A DNA stretch of 64,000 nt from a virus. Positions 18,701 through 25,591 of this stretch are shown piece by piece. The stretch lies in the IMG/VR virus record IMGVR_UViG_3300018916_000001, positions 62,001 to 126,000 of that record; one strand, 5' to 3'. Under the pieces are notes generated by a model. It was not told the origin of the DNA. It did no database searches and saw only the letters and a list, made by a program, of their open reading frames with translations. The first letter of the stretch is position 1, and every line of letters begins with the position of its first letter. Position numbers and translations under genes: made by a program.

Positions 18701-19366
18701 ACTTCTCCTATATCTTCTGTTCTTAGTATTCCTGGTATTAGTAGAGGAAACGTTAACTCTAGAGAAAATAAGAATGACGATAAAGGTAAGAGAGATAATA
18801 AGGATAATGTCTTTACTTCTATCACTAACTTAAGTAAATCTATAGATAAAGCAGAAAAGTCTATTACTAAGAAGTTAGGATTAGATACTCAATCACTTAT
18901 CAAAACATCTAATATAAATAGTAAAACTCTTAATAAACTTATAGAAGTTAGTGTAAAGAGTATAAGTAAGAGTATAACTTCTGCTACTAATAGTATTACT
19001 GGTACAACTCTTAAAGATAGTAAAGTAGTAAAACCTCCTAAGCCAAAGAAAGGAGAAATTGTACCTGACTCACTTAGAACTATTAGAGAAGCTGTTACTA
19101 ACTTCAAATTATCTGTAGATAAATCTAACGTAGAGAAGAAAAAAGAAGCTGATATTAGATATAAAGAAGAACAGAAAGATAATGATAGATTACAAAAATC
19201 TATTGAACTTCTAATAGAGAAGATTGAGGAACATATAGAGAAAGGTGGAAATACTACTATTCACTCTCCTATTAATGTAACTGGTGGAGGAGATAAAAAT
19301 GTAGGTTTAGAATTTAATAAGCAGCTATATAATATATTGGATAAAACTCATAGGAGACAGAAATAA
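9704..19366 (+). CDS. tail tape measure protein (3,220 residues)
   Basis: This gene is the largest in the window. The N-terminal ~450 residues are Gly/Ala-rich and tape-measure-like (LGKLAKTATLLGGAMTAL, GGGIASIVGTG). A hydrophobic segment at about 1070-1100 (ISTGIGLLISAVVGLGVKLF) may enter the host membrane. Most of the rest (600-1000, 1100-1300, 1700-2850) is Gln/Lys/Glu-rich coiled coil. Residues 1911-2444 contain six exact-length 89-residue repeats. The tail end is Ser/Lys-rich and finishes with TTIHSPINVTGGG. At roughly 0.15 nm per residue the encoded tail would be about 480 nm. It follows the chaperones directly. Confidence 0.92.
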   Translation: MDTASNIKFNVEGDDKFSQFLEKTQKSFKELNEKSLRLFNTGLREGSRGLKDITKEIRTKSSVVEKLIADYGKATNSTNTWTASLGKLAKTATLLGGAMTALNIASIGGGIASIVGTGINGVIDSLTKVNTGIDVMAASGFDGTPLMNSFQEITAVLTGNQAAIDAFTSRSTAAFNSFEQKLNEVNIVFGLSKERLAEYGDALQNGLEKNLKNSVSSLTALNAAYQAASAGFTEFQQNQDVVNLAIKANKAAPGSDLFQIGGAIGKGAGILETKDIAELEEVTAKWLATEQQGLTTVGEMTEYISDMYSSLKNAGIGTKNLVNETQGLVVAFTKLGGKVTDISTEMQAFSRNTIGKTPEATKALEGLVDAQGKAITLNQEYFGKKGVVQGIVDFAEAVGYNTEKIKEVYNETNAFNFVMKVLAQNGNLAKKSIEDISKVTSENLTEAFDSATSSSQAKMEQITNAYDEIMISFGKVFQERSREGVKSIEWYKEALVTFKEPLVEIAGRMVTFFDNVGKFTGVLSSVAKMLTGIAGTIISYRAFDLIFKGLTDGFKDVKKEGSVIKELYTSNQGLFAIGKQLLGLDQQKLLSQNRINEAIKKSSELEQGLTNSIGKTNSERLTSIATVKNEIDAIVSRDESIIKGQQKVTKAEELLNKKVDSRNTVQSEVNSTQKGLANLKTLKADIDNTFKNNVENIERSKKLSEIAAQEALIKQGNIGKQERQQLKELNAEKLRLQNTYNTTTLDQLASLEKQKDILRNKAKKSDRDYAALDNIYKREDQLLDRERTKDRTPLTKEQRTELNNTRKDIATKIQQEELILLTQRQKLQEANNVVDKETQKLNQVRADQQEKLNRVTKATTELAVLQQDLNTKKTNLDKIDLAVTGQRDKLYSIQNNLRKEQATLDKIRNKDSAEYQQQLKKVVSLQEQEATQQTVFQKARTTQLTAQQAVNKAEIESKTKLRQLTREQGLAEGSLIELRTRSGSVALKNTAFNRDLVSSYNAFGTAIENAKKPVQTFNNAQTSLRNGLVDLRSNLGQVGVTAGRNFTTMAASAKASLAAIGTSAVIAGETIKAAFISTGIGLLISAVVGLGVKLFQVGQESAKLDRTYKDFNKTLEESATKFDRANISFDQGTQGLNKFNDRVEASKKLFGDIETTAFDEIGEGIKNATVNIVDFITTVTGLKLLDPIFKKVGEGFSAVWNSFSDAEFIKRSAKMTQISEFIQTYELALRGQNKELEKGNLLTETSNQKIKNRMILTGEDLEREKAANSTRIESFQSMTDIQKKELEELKSKGDKLTDRDKAQISILEAEISRREKVIEVSKKQFDEQLKYYEARNLLLDRENKFSNEQVSLEELKGLQDQVNNSQTTLNKNISEGLDIYSSSIKDSSVKSRQFLTDLKDGSLSVKASIKSLGGEIYKVGEDGKAVSKLPDTVLKSIQDAIKGNEVDGKKYSLEQVLNLKETRDALTTAGVEIPKDLKVLADKMKKGYEASEGELQLINLKELEKDLASFSTLSDKYQEKRRQFLSTTKDDIGATTFSTSLKKSLRLAETDLQNFNNALDASSKGANKFVTGATQKFTTQALEGTLDLTEGLKELGKVESEIEPKQLEKLKNSITGKNKDEILTALKEIGIVTEQTLTADAIDFNKFEAGIGAFVESLNAVAESGEQTSEEIAKKFESFYDQMKGKVTPAAYKDLTETLIGYEKAASEQRINNITLETNALEQQKKYGLVLEANYIKEINALNIQTTEENINNKQIELKRLLSLYKESAPQVIKAKAELESLELDLKAKKSNSPIEIAQAESKARFDILKKDLELGKVTRRQYIEEELKDSQLLYQTQLSEKQKTLLELMKDEVKNAKAIKALRKSMESDEKDFNLNVLEINRRRIEEQFKIQTNALSRRELEARENAINGTTKDELESVRKLETDKINLNIKTLESRLAVEKQGSEKFLEIEKQLLEAQLSLRETQVKQSKNRTNEEIERKRNELSTIAALEERNNIRGSNTKDLERTRQLKEKEIQLSIDSINSQIALTEKGSKERLALEQQLILEVNKLQKTQLDNQKERLEQSLEERRKKLEARQIDLEKTSIRGTTEQDIEATRKLKEEEITSTIESLKQRSSLYKEGSKERIALEQEIAKETLKLDKQVYENQKSRLQTQIDNKKKAFRDTQLQLEKLMVLGTSTEDSKKVRASKEEEIQITIESIKKEIKLTKEGSTQRKDLERSLREELLKLDKQRVANKRELIDEEISLEKTKITKIQSLLERSTIGGTFEKDLEKIRELKVKETQIVIQSIQKQLATYKLGSKERLSLEAQLTQEITKLQKIQFGNKEEKLKSQLEDAKNKLDKQIALKESSLIDGATERELKIVEEAKIKETQLTIDSIKKQINLYKVGSKERLALEANLQREINNLRKQTLDKEKNLIQNALEFKKTKIDITNIDLEKKLLRGDIDRESFEDKLTASSQKVNLLQQDAFTKQLKLYQKGSKEYLEILKNLSQLQVDYQKSVVDKAIRDIDRITKSQNNSIEAQKISITNQLSSSDSLTKELQEQIKLEDSRSSVIKATSDYQVGLLELTKRSTGDIEKRAKIDVQIAELKQKALLESQEIEINSIKNNTLINEAALEREKIQISLNRLELDRNKIQTEAELRKARLNKLDQASINALQLQLDSINNQYDALGRSENSIFTQIANQAEISRNQLEVIRQQQDLAQKNSVLDVEQAKQNVIIAGYEKQLSQLKAKGDLIQANANKEKVIGDLLTKAYDTQIALLNSRKELMDSTLSSIDSLYNIEQSMAKSDLTKDKLAKEQAKDKLSYLEFQQRVENESFNLEKAKNRIVRERQKVELTIAELNAKQALAMSKAEEARTKARKDATNEEKLAAKLAVEAAEQGIIAAKANRDINLELIKIEEQSEKNKEIINARNQRNQRLQAEQSLASLTSNTTDDREVRGKAQKYRELDERTISSTLKSTSNLNIENILKEFTNDMKNRKPIENSINKVNNTDTPKTSPISSVLSIPGISRGNVNSRENKNDDKGKRDNKDNVFTSITNLSKSIDKAEKSITKKLGLDTQSLIKTSNINSKTLNKLIEVSVKSISKSITSATNSITGTTLKDSKVVKPPKPKKGEIVPDSLRTIREAVTNFKLSVDKSNVEKKKEADIRYKEEQKDNDRLQKSIELLIEKIEEHIEKGGNTTIHSPINVTGGGDKNVGLEFNKQLYNILDKTHRRQK
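15434..17035 (+). repeat. six tandem 267-bp (89-residue) repeats in the tape measure
   Basis: Repeat starts, marked by a Gly before an acidic helix, lie at residues 1911, 2000, 2089, 2178, 2267 and 2356, each exactly 89 residues apart. Each unit keeps LKEKEIQLSIDSI-like and KGSKERLALE-like blocks at the same offsets. A seventh, diverged unit (2445 onward, KGSKEYLEIL) carries a two-residue shift. Protein similarity is clear while DNA has diverged. Confidence 0.88.
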
Positions 19367-19368
19367 TT

Positions 19369-19971
19369 ATGGCAGTATTTCAAGATATAGATAATCCAGT
19401 AATTTTAGGACATCATGGTAGAGAAGATGATTTGACTAAATGTTTTCCTTTTCACCGTAAACTCTGCTTCTTAAATGAAAAAAACCTCTTAGCTAATACG
19501 GATATAGGGAAAGAAGTTTTATATCAAATAAATGGAAAATCTTATATTTGTTTATACGTAGAATCTAATGCTTATCAAGTAACTATTGAAGGGGAAGCTA
19601 CTAGAATGGCATCTACTGGTTCCGGTACTTATGTTAAATATTCTCTAATACGAAAGGGATTTACCGCTCAGTTCGATTATATAACTACTGACATCTTAGT
19701 ATCTCTAGATAAGATTGCTAAAGATGCTATACGAGAAAAGAAGTTTGTAGAAGTAATAGATTACGTAAGACCTGAGACAGAAGATTATGATAAGGGATAC
19801 ACAATTAGAAAAGGATTAATTTATCTTCCACTCGCTTACTCAGGACTTATGAGTGGTCAAAAAGAAGGAATTTATAATGGAAATAATATAACTAAACCTA
19901 CTACTCGACCAATTATTGCTCCAGAAGGATTCTCTTTAACATTTACTGAAAACTCGTACAGGATGGGGTAA
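19369..19971 (+). CDS. distal tail-type protein, unknown family
   Basis: A 200-residue protein starting 2 nt after the tape measure stop. It is beta-rich with no membrane segment. Its position just after the tape measure is the usual place for a distal tail protein. The sequence has no diagnostic motif, so the role is inferred from order. Its end overlaps the convergent minus-strand gene by 29 nt. Confidence 0.5.
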   Translation: MAVFQDIDNPVILGHHGREDDLTKCFPFHRKLCFLNEKNLLANTDIGKEVLYQINGKSYICLYVESNAYQVTIEGEATRMASTGSGTYVKYSLIRKGFTAQFDYITTDILVSLDKIAKDAIREKKFVEVIDYVRPETEDYDKGYTIRKGLIYLPLAYSGLMSGQKEGIYNGNNITKPTTRPIIAPEGFSLTFTENSYRMG

Positions 19972-20263
19972 TAAGAACTACTTTAACAGGTGAAGCGTAC
20001 CAACCATATTCGTCGTCTATTAACCGGAATTTACTTTCGCAATTAGAGCAAGTAATAGTTTCTTGTCTATAAAAACCTCTATCTGGGTTACTAGGAGTAT
20101 ATTGATAGTTTAAATCTCTAAACTCCTCTAGTTCCGTATTTTTAGTTTTACACTCTGGACACTCTTCTAAATAATTAAATGTTACGGACTCACACCACTC
20201 ATTAGCACTATCATGGTTTAATTTAATATCTAAAACATTCTTTGCTACCCATTTATTACTCAT
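19943..20263 (-). CDS. small zinc-ribbon-like protein
   Basis: A 106-residue protein with two CxxC pairs, ECPECKTKN (about 34-42) and TCSNCESKF (about 70-78), spaced as in a zinc ribbon. It is the last gene of a minus-strand island inside the tail operon and overlaps the tail gene end. It might bind nucleic acid or protein. Specific function unknown. Confidence 0.55.
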   Translation of the reverse strand: MSNKWVAKNVLDIKLNHDSANEWCESVTFNYLEECPECKTKNTELEEFRDLNYQYTPSNPDRGFYRQETITCSNCESKFRLIDDEYGWYASPVKVVLITPSCTSFQ

Positions 20264-20466
20264 TTCTTTTTCTTACTTCTTTTTATTCGAGTGTTCTCAC
20301 AAGCATCTCTAAATATCTTTAATCCCTTAAGTAATTTAGGAAATACTTCTTCTGCTATCTCTTGATTTTCAAATATAATTTCACTAAACACAGCATCACA
20401 ATCTTCTATTAAATCGTCTTTCTCATCTCTACTTAGTTTTTTTGGGATGTCTTCGTTTTCTGTCAT
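20260..20466 (-). CDS. small hypothetical protein
   Basis: 68 residues, acidic in the first half and ending in a basic KRSKKKK tail. Its stop overlaps the next ATG, and its start lies 38 nt inside the upstream gene. There are no recognisable motifs. Confidence 0.5.
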   Translation of the reverse strand: MTENEDIPKKLSRDEKDDLIEDCDAVFSEIIFENQEIAEEVFPKLLKGLKIFRDACENTRIKRSKKKK

Positions 20467-20653
20467 TGTTAATTATTTCTATCTCGTTTTGTAACTTATC
20501 TACTTCTTCTAATATCTGTAAACTTCTTTCTATAGAAACTGGATAAGATATATTAGCAGAATCTAATACTTCATGATAAACTTCTTTTCCATATAAAGTC
20601 TGAGATATCTCATCTGGATTAGTATCTTCTTTCATACTTCTAGTCTCCTTCAT
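20429..20653 (-). CDS. small hypothetical protein
   Basis: 74 residues, helical and charged. The start is set by GGAG nine bases upstream, within the end of the preceding gene. The protein ends in basic KRRHPKKTK. Part of a six-gene cluster of short overlapping genes. Confidence 0.5.
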   Translation of the reverse strand: MKETRSMKEDTNPDEISQTLYGKEVYHEVLDSANISYPVSIERSLQILEEVDKLQNEIEIINNDRKRRHPKKTK

Positions 20654-20819
20654 ATATTACATATTCCTTATCTATACTTCTCTTTGTCTTATAGTAATTT
20701 AAGAGCTTTTGTAGTTCTTCTATAACTATATCCATTGCTTCAGGATATTCTATATAACAAAATAGTTCACTACATAAAGTCCAAGCTTTATATAACTTCT
20801 CACTTCTTTCTTTACTCAT
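20640..20819 (-). CDS. small hypothetical protein (59 residues)
   Basis: ATG at 20817-20819, TAG at 20640-20642. The product starts MSKERSEKLYKAWTL and is helical with two Cys. It fills an otherwise empty gap in the cluster, overlaps its neighbours by 14 and 8 nt, and its last codons carry the ribosome site of the next gene, all of which support real coding. Confidence 0.5.
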   Translation of the reverse strand: MSKERSEKLYKAWTLCSELFCYIEYPEAMDIVIEELQKLLNYYKTKRSIDKEYVIYEGD

Positions 20820-21045
20820 CTTCTAAAATATATTTACTAGGTTTTTTACGTCCTTTATATTGAGCTTTTACAGCTAAAGTAATAGAAGTTTTAGGAGGTA
20901 CAGAATTCCACTCTTCTACTTCCGATAACAAATGATCTACTCCAAATAGTTCAGCTAATCCTGAAGTTTTAAGAAATTTTTGTCTCTCACTATGAGTCAT
21001 TACTACTTTTGTTCCTGCTAAGCACTCATTAATTTCTTTATTCAT
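20812..21045 (-). CDS. small hypothetical protein
   Basis: 77 residues, with TKVVMTHSERQKFLKTSG and a basic KAQYKGRKKPSKYI end that could contact nucleic acid. It overlaps genes on both sides. No family recognised. Confidence 0.5.
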   Translation of the reverse strand: MNKEINECLAGTKVVMTHSERQKFLKTSGLAELFGVDHLLSEVEEWNSVPPKTSITLAVKAQYKGRKKPSKYILEDE

Positions 21046-21262
21046 GTTTTTTAAACTTCTGTGTATATAAAAGAGTTTTTTGTTTTCTCTCTTCTTTTTC
21101 TTCTAGAGATTCATTTTCTATGTGACAATATAAATCTTCTACTCTTTTTATATCTTTAAGAGCATGGAGAACATCTATTAGTGAGTCAGGACATTCTTTA
21201 GCTATTTCTTGTAGCAATAACTGACAATCAAATAGGATCTGATGTGGTAAATATTCATCCAT
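21038..21262 (-). CDS. small hypothetical protein, first gene of island
   Basis: 74 residues, helical, with LLLQEIAKECPDSLIDVLHAL. A related phrase, SIVEDIAKEFPGSLEELHQIL, is seen in the protein at 57866-58102, so the two are probably paralogues. Upstream are GAGG at the right spacing and a TATAGT -10-like box at about 21280, so this gene likely starts the minus-strand transcript. Confidence 0.55.
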   Translation of the reverse strand: MDEYLPHQILFDCQLLLQEIAKECPDSLIDVLHALKDIKRVEDLYCHIENESLEEKEERKQKTLLYTQKFKKHE

Positions 21263-21310
21263 TTATTTTTCCTCTATACTATAAATACATACATTCATCA
21301 TATCTTATAT

Positions 21311-21667
21311 ATGTTTCAAATCATAAGTTCTAATACTATATCAAATAATACTTTAGAAATAGAACCTACAAAGATAAATGTTCCTTGCTTCTATCTTACT
21401 AATGGTACAATATCTAATAACTTTACACCAATGTTTACTCTTAATTCTGTAGATGAAGAAATACTAGACATAGATACTCTTAACTTCAATACTTCTTCTA
21501 TACCTTCTCTATATACAATGGTTGAAATAGATATAGATAGTCTTGAACCTCTAGAAGATATCTCTACTCTATATTTAAACGGTAGTAAGTATCAAAATCT
21601 CTTAGAGATAGATGAACTAATACTATATAATGAACCAGAAATTATAGAAGAAAGAGAAAGCACTTAA
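21311..21667 (+). CDS. hypothetical tail-region protein
   Basis: A 118-residue acidic protein rich in Asn, Ser, Thr and Ile with short repeated IDxLxx phrases (DIDTLNF, DIDSLEP, EIDELIL), suggesting a small beta-repeat fold. It starts the second plus-strand tail block after the minus-strand island. No family recognised. Confidence 0.45.
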   Translation: MFQIISSNTISNNTLEIEPTKINVPCFYLTNGTISNNFTPMFTLNSVDEEILDIDTLNFNTSSIPSLYTMVEIDIDSLEPLEDISTLYLNGSKYQNLLEIDELILYNEPEIIEEREST

Positions 21668-21713
21668 ATATTCAGTAATATTAAATAAGTATAATTAGTT
21701 TCTTTTCTTCCAT

Positions 21714-24398
21714 ATGAAATCTAAACTCCCCCTTAATAATATAGTTAATTTAAATAACGAGCTATCTCTAGAACAAATTAATAAACTTAGTAATAGTCCT
21801 GGTACATTTCTTTTTAATCCTATAACTAAGAAAGTTCTTTTATGTTGTAAGGTAAACACTAAGATTACTAATGATCCTCTACCGCTAAAAATATTAGGAG
21901 ATAAAGAGATATTTATTAGTAACCAGATTGAGCTACCACCTTTTATAGTAAAGCATAAGTTAGTTGGAGGGTTTACTCTTACAAGAAGTTTTGAGAATCA
22001 TCCTTCTATTGGATTTAATCTTATATGTGATAGAGAAGAAATTGATGATGTAAGAGCAAAGTTTAGAGATAGAGAACAGAAATATATCTTCTATAATATT
22101 CCTTTCCGTTTAGTTAATTATTCAGAAAATATAGCTCATAGGTCTATTAATCCATTAGGTAAATACGAAATTAATCTTTCTTTTGAAGGTTGGTACTCAA
22201 AGCTAATTAATACTCCACTATTCGTGAAAAAGAGAGGAGATAGCTTAGTTAATAGTAAAAACTTTGAAGCTCCAGAATGTAGAATAGATGGAAATAAAAA
22301 TACTAATACTGAATTAGCTAACTCTCTTACTAAACCAAATGAATTAGTTATTCCTTTAACTTCTTTTGCTAATAGATTAGGTTTTAATTATTTAGGATAT
22401 AACTTCTTGTGTAATTATCAGAAACCTATATCTCCTGATTTAACTACTACATTTGCTAGTGAGTTAGATAGTAGAAAGAGAACTAAAGGGTTATATACAC
22501 TATTCTCTTCAGATGAAGGTGTCAAAACTATTAAATGGGCTAGACCTGCAACTTATAAGATAAAAGAGAATAAAACAATTAGTGATCTTAGCTATTCTGA
22601 TAATTTAAGTGAGTTGGGTTATAAACCTAGTGAATTAACTTGGAATAAGACAGATGAAGAACCTTTAGATAATGCACAAGAAGATACATTTCAAAATACT
22701 ATTCCTTCTTGGTTACAACTCAATATAAGAGTTACTGAAACTATTAGTGACCCGGATAACGCAACTACCCCTCCAAATGATGAAGGTCTTATCCGTACAA
22801 TGGATCTTAATTATGATGCTTCTGGTAAAGTAAAAATTAAGACTTTTACTAAAAGGGAAGGTACAACCGTCATCTGGGAGAAAGTAGAAACTTGGGGATT
22901 TATGTACGTCTCCAAAGATATTGTAATAGATAGGAATGGAGAAAAAGTAATTGAAGCGTCTCCTAGTAATTATTGGGGATTAACCGAATCTCAAGAAACT
23001 ACTCATTTATATGATTCAACTACTGGTTACTATTTAGGAAATAAGATTAATGGATGGAAAATGTGTCGTTTCAAGCAAGAATCTTCAACTGAAACAGCTA
23101 AATTAGAAATAGAAAAAGCTGGATTAAGCGACCCATTATCTAAGTTATATGAGTCAGATGAAGTAGTTAGAGGAGAGAAAATATATGAATTAAATCAAAT
23201 AATGGATTGTTATAGATTTAGAACTGTTCCAATTATTGGTGGTACTCAATATATACTTAGACAATTTAGAGACTACTATCAAGACGCTAATGCTTCTACT
23301 CCTAACATTCCCTATCAAGTATGTACTTCCAACGGTCAACTAATAACTAAATATGTAAGAGATCCAACTTGGGTAGAACCAATGTTCATTGGAGAAGAAT
23401 ACACTTATTACTCTTGCTATACTCGCACTGAAGATCCTTCTAATCTAGCTTTAAGAAGAGAGTTTAGAGATTCTCCACCTGAAACTCCAACTGATAATCC
23501 TGTATATAACCCCCCATTATCTACGGGTAGAGAAACTGAAATATATAAGAAAGTATTAATACACAGAAGTAAATCTACTATACAAGAAGAAGGATTAGGA
23601 TTTACGTCTACCGGAAGCTCAGTTAAAGATAATTTTATTGGAGATGATAAGGAAGGTTTAGAAGATAGATATGAAACACATATTACTGAAAGATCAGCTC
23701 AAGATAGTAATTTCAGAAATGCTTCTACCATTATCCGAATAGAAGAAAGCTCGGGTAGACCAGGAGAACCAGGAAGAAAACAATTGCCTTTTGTACCTAA
23801 AACTGAAGAGAGTATAAGAGATAACTCTGACTTCTATTACCAAATGATAGAAACTAAAAGAGAAGATAAGATTAAACAACCTAAAGATAACTATAAATAT
23901 CTTTTAGTTACTCAAGGTTATAACGTTAATGACCCAATTCAAGGATCAGTTTCTTACAATACAAAGCACAAATCTGAAGCGTTTTTAGGTGCTTGTACTG
24001 ATTTAGAAATTGATGATATGAATAGTAATTGTTCTATCTCTTTCACTACTTTATTTAGACCAGAGATTATAGAAGGAAGCAAACTCAATTTTAGTTATTC
24101 TTGGGATTCTTGGAAAACTAGAGTGATTAGTAATAGTTCAACTGTAACAATAATAGGAAACGTAGAGTTTGATGATGGTTCAGTACGGATAGAAGTTACT
24201 GGTTCTACTACTCTTAGCTTAGGGATAGATAGTAGTTTAGGTAGCTTAACGTCTTTACAGAAAATCAAACTACCCAAAGAAACTGTCCCAACTACTAATA
24301 CTCAAAATCCTAGTGAGTCTAGCGTATTTAATATGTACACTAGAGGAAAAGAACTTGGAAAAATTACCTATGGCTTTGGAAGTAGATATAGTGGATAG
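21714..24398 (+). CDS. large baseplate / tail-tip protein
   Basis: An 894-residue beta-rich protein without membrane or coiled-coil segments. The N-terminal quarter resembles a tail-hub arrangement of beta barrels (residues 70-160, HKLVGGFTLTRSFENHPS ... YEINLSFEGWYSKL). The centre is Pro/Thr/Arg-rich and acidic, and the C-terminus returns to beta structure ending YGFGSRYSG. It ends 1 bp from a convergent minus-strand gene. By position it is a tail hub or tip component; this is inference from size and order. Confidence 0.5.
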   Translation: MKSKLPLNNIVNLNNELSLEQINKLSNSPGTFLFNPITKKVLLCCKVNTKITNDPLPLKILGDKEIFISNQIELPPFIVKHKLVGGFTLTRSFENHPSIGFNLICDREEIDDVRAKFRDREQKYIFYNIPFRLVNYSENIAHRSINPLGKYEINLSFEGWYSKLINTPLFVKKRGDSLVNSKNFEAPECRIDGNKNTNTELANSLTKPNELVIPLTSFANRLGFNYLGYNFLCNYQKPISPDLTTTFASELDSRKRTKGLYTLFSSDEGVKTIKWARPATYKIKENKTISDLSYSDNLSELGYKPSELTWNKTDEEPLDNAQEDTFQNTIPSWLQLNIRVTETISDPDNATTPPNDEGLIRTMDLNYDASGKVKIKTFTKREGTTVIWEKVETWGFMYVSKDIVIDRNGEKVIEASPSNYWGLTESQETTHLYDSTTGYYLGNKINGWKMCRFKQESSTETAKLEIEKAGLSDPLSKLYESDEVVRGEKIYELNQIMDCYRFRTVPIIGGTQYILRQFRDYYQDANASTPNIPYQVCTSNGQLITKYVRDPTWVEPMFIGEEYTYYSCYTRTEDPSNLALRREFRDSPPETPTDNPVYNPPLSTGRETEIYKKVLIHRSKSTIQEEGLGFTSTGSSVKDNFIGDDKEGLEDRYETHITERSAQDSNFRNASTIIRIEESSGRPGEPGRKQLPFVPKTEESIRDNSDFYYQMIETKREDKIKQPKDNYKYLLVTQGYNVNDPIQGSVSYNTKHKSEAFLGACTDLEIDDMNSNCSISFTTLFRPEIIEGSKLNFSYSWDSWKTRVISNSSTVTIIGNVEFDDGSVRIEVTGSTTLSLGIDSSLGSLTSLQKIKLPKETVPTTNTQNPSESSVFNMYTRGKELGKITYGFGSRYSG

Positions 24399-24399
24399 A

Positions 24400-24798
24400 C
24401 TAAACTTCTACTATAATGCCATTACAATCATTAGCTTCATAAAACACTCTACCATATTGCTTCATTGCTTTACAAATATTTAATACAATTTCTTCTGCTA
24501 ATCCCCAATAGTTAACACTCCATATAATTTTAGAGTCACCATACTCACTATAATCAGAATCGCAACCAAAGTGGACACTTAGCATTCTAAACTCATCGTT
24601 GACTTTAAAACAGATATAAAAACACTTACTCCTAGGGACGTACTCTAATTCGGGAAGTTTACTTGTACTATCTCGAAAGATATGTTGATCTTTAGCATAT
24701 TTTCTAACTAACTCAGCTAGAGTATCTTCAATTGTAGTTAATACAGCAAAAACATCTTTATTCTCAGTTAATACAAATCCTGTTGTTGAAATCCCCAT
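24400..24798 (-). CDS. hypothetical accessory protein
   Basis: A 132-residue alpha/beta protein starting MGISTTGFVLTENKDVFAV, with a Cys/Phe-rich centre. It is the last gene of a five-frame minus-strand island inserted between two plus-strand tail genes. No family recognised. Confidence 0.5.
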   Translation of the reverse strand: MGISTTGFVLTENKDVFAVLTTIEDTLAELVRKYAKDQHIFRDSTSKLPELEYVPRSKCFYICFKVNDEFRMLSVHFGCDSDYSEYGDSKIIWSVNYWGLAEEIVLNICKAMKQYGRVFYEANDCNGIIVEV

Positions 24799-24809
24799 CT
24801 ACTTAACCT

Positions 24810-25064
24810 CTACTCTACTATTAAAAACTCACTTAATCTCTCCTCATCTACAGACCATTTCATAGGAATAAGTTCAAAAGTTCTAGTTAAAGTATTTAAT
24901 TCTTTGATAGTCTCTTTTGCTTTTTCTTTAGTACGAAATATTATTGGTTTACCAGATTCCTTATCAGTATATTCTTGTAGTGTTTCATGTACAGGTTTCC
25001 CTTCATCAGTCCAGTCTTGATATTCAATAAAGTAAAAAGATAAGTACATAATAATTAATAGCAA
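24810..25064 (-). CDS. hypothetical accessory protein
   Basis: 84 residues. The first residues are hydrophobic (MLLIIMYLSFYFI), though the real start may be the internal ATG at MYLSFYF. The remainder is a soluble domain that reads like a small phage protein: YTDKESGKPIIFRTKEKAKETI. It overlaps the upstream gene by 10 nt. Confidence 0.5.
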   Translation of the reverse strand: MLLIIMYLSFYFIEYQDWTDEGKPVHETLQEYTDKESGKPIIFRTKEKAKETIKELNTLTRTFELIPMKWSVDEERLSEFLIVE

Positions 25065-25591
25065 AACATAGTAGAAACTTCATCACTCCACTTATTGATT
25101 AAATCAACTTTTTCATCCTTAGTATAAAGCACAAAACTATTTGCTAAGTGAAAATTATTAAACATCATTTCAAGATTACTGTAACTTTCAATCCATAGAT
25201 TAGTAATATATCCATTAGTTTTAGTAACTTTTCTAGGATTTGAATATATATCTAACATATAAGAGACTGACATCCAACCCCAGTCAGGATTACTTTCACT
25301 TACAAGACGATCTGTTTTAAAATCTAATCGAAATAGACTTTCACCAATCCAACTTTCAGTGTCCCAAATTGTTCTACCATCTTCTTTATCGTATAGAGAT
25401 ATTCCTTTATCTTTGAAACCATTACGAATTCTATCAGCTTCTAAATAGTTCTTATTTTTTCTGGCGTCTTTTCGCTGTTCAATAAGCGACTCGATCTCTT
25501 CTTTAGTTAAGATAGATTCAATTATCTTAGATTCATATCTAAATGGTAGAAGAAATCTAATCTTTTTATTGTCTCTAGTTAATTCAATCAT
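25055..25591 (-). CDS. protein with a cysteinyl-tRNA-synthetase C-terminal-like motif
   Basis: A 178-residue protein. Residues about 32-78 read IESLIEQRKDARKNKNY, then EADRIRNGFKDKGISLYD, then GRTIWD. This closely follows the signature at the end of bacterial CysRS: I..R..AR..K.....AD.IR..L...GI.L.D...G..W. No Rossmann catalytic domain is present (no HIGH or KMSKS), so it is not a synthetase. The remaining ~100 residues are Trp/Tyr-rich and unknown. It may be a tRNA-binding or protein-binding fragment acquired from a host gene. Confidence 0.6.
   Translation of the reverse strand: MIELTRDNKKIRFLLPFRYESKIIESILTKEEIESLIEQRKDARKNKNYLEADRIRNGFKDKGISLYDKEDGRTIWDTESWIGESLFRLDFKTDRLVSESNPDWGWMSVSYMLDIYSNPRKVTKTNGYITNLWIESYSNLEMMFNNFHLANSFVLYTKDEKVDLINKWSDEVSTMFCY

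Noticed and set aside
18127-19107. Three minus-strand frames under the tape measure end
   Set aside because: Leu/Ser-rich antisense of Lys/Glu/Gln/Asn codons; no ribosome sites and a strong plus-strand gene covers them.
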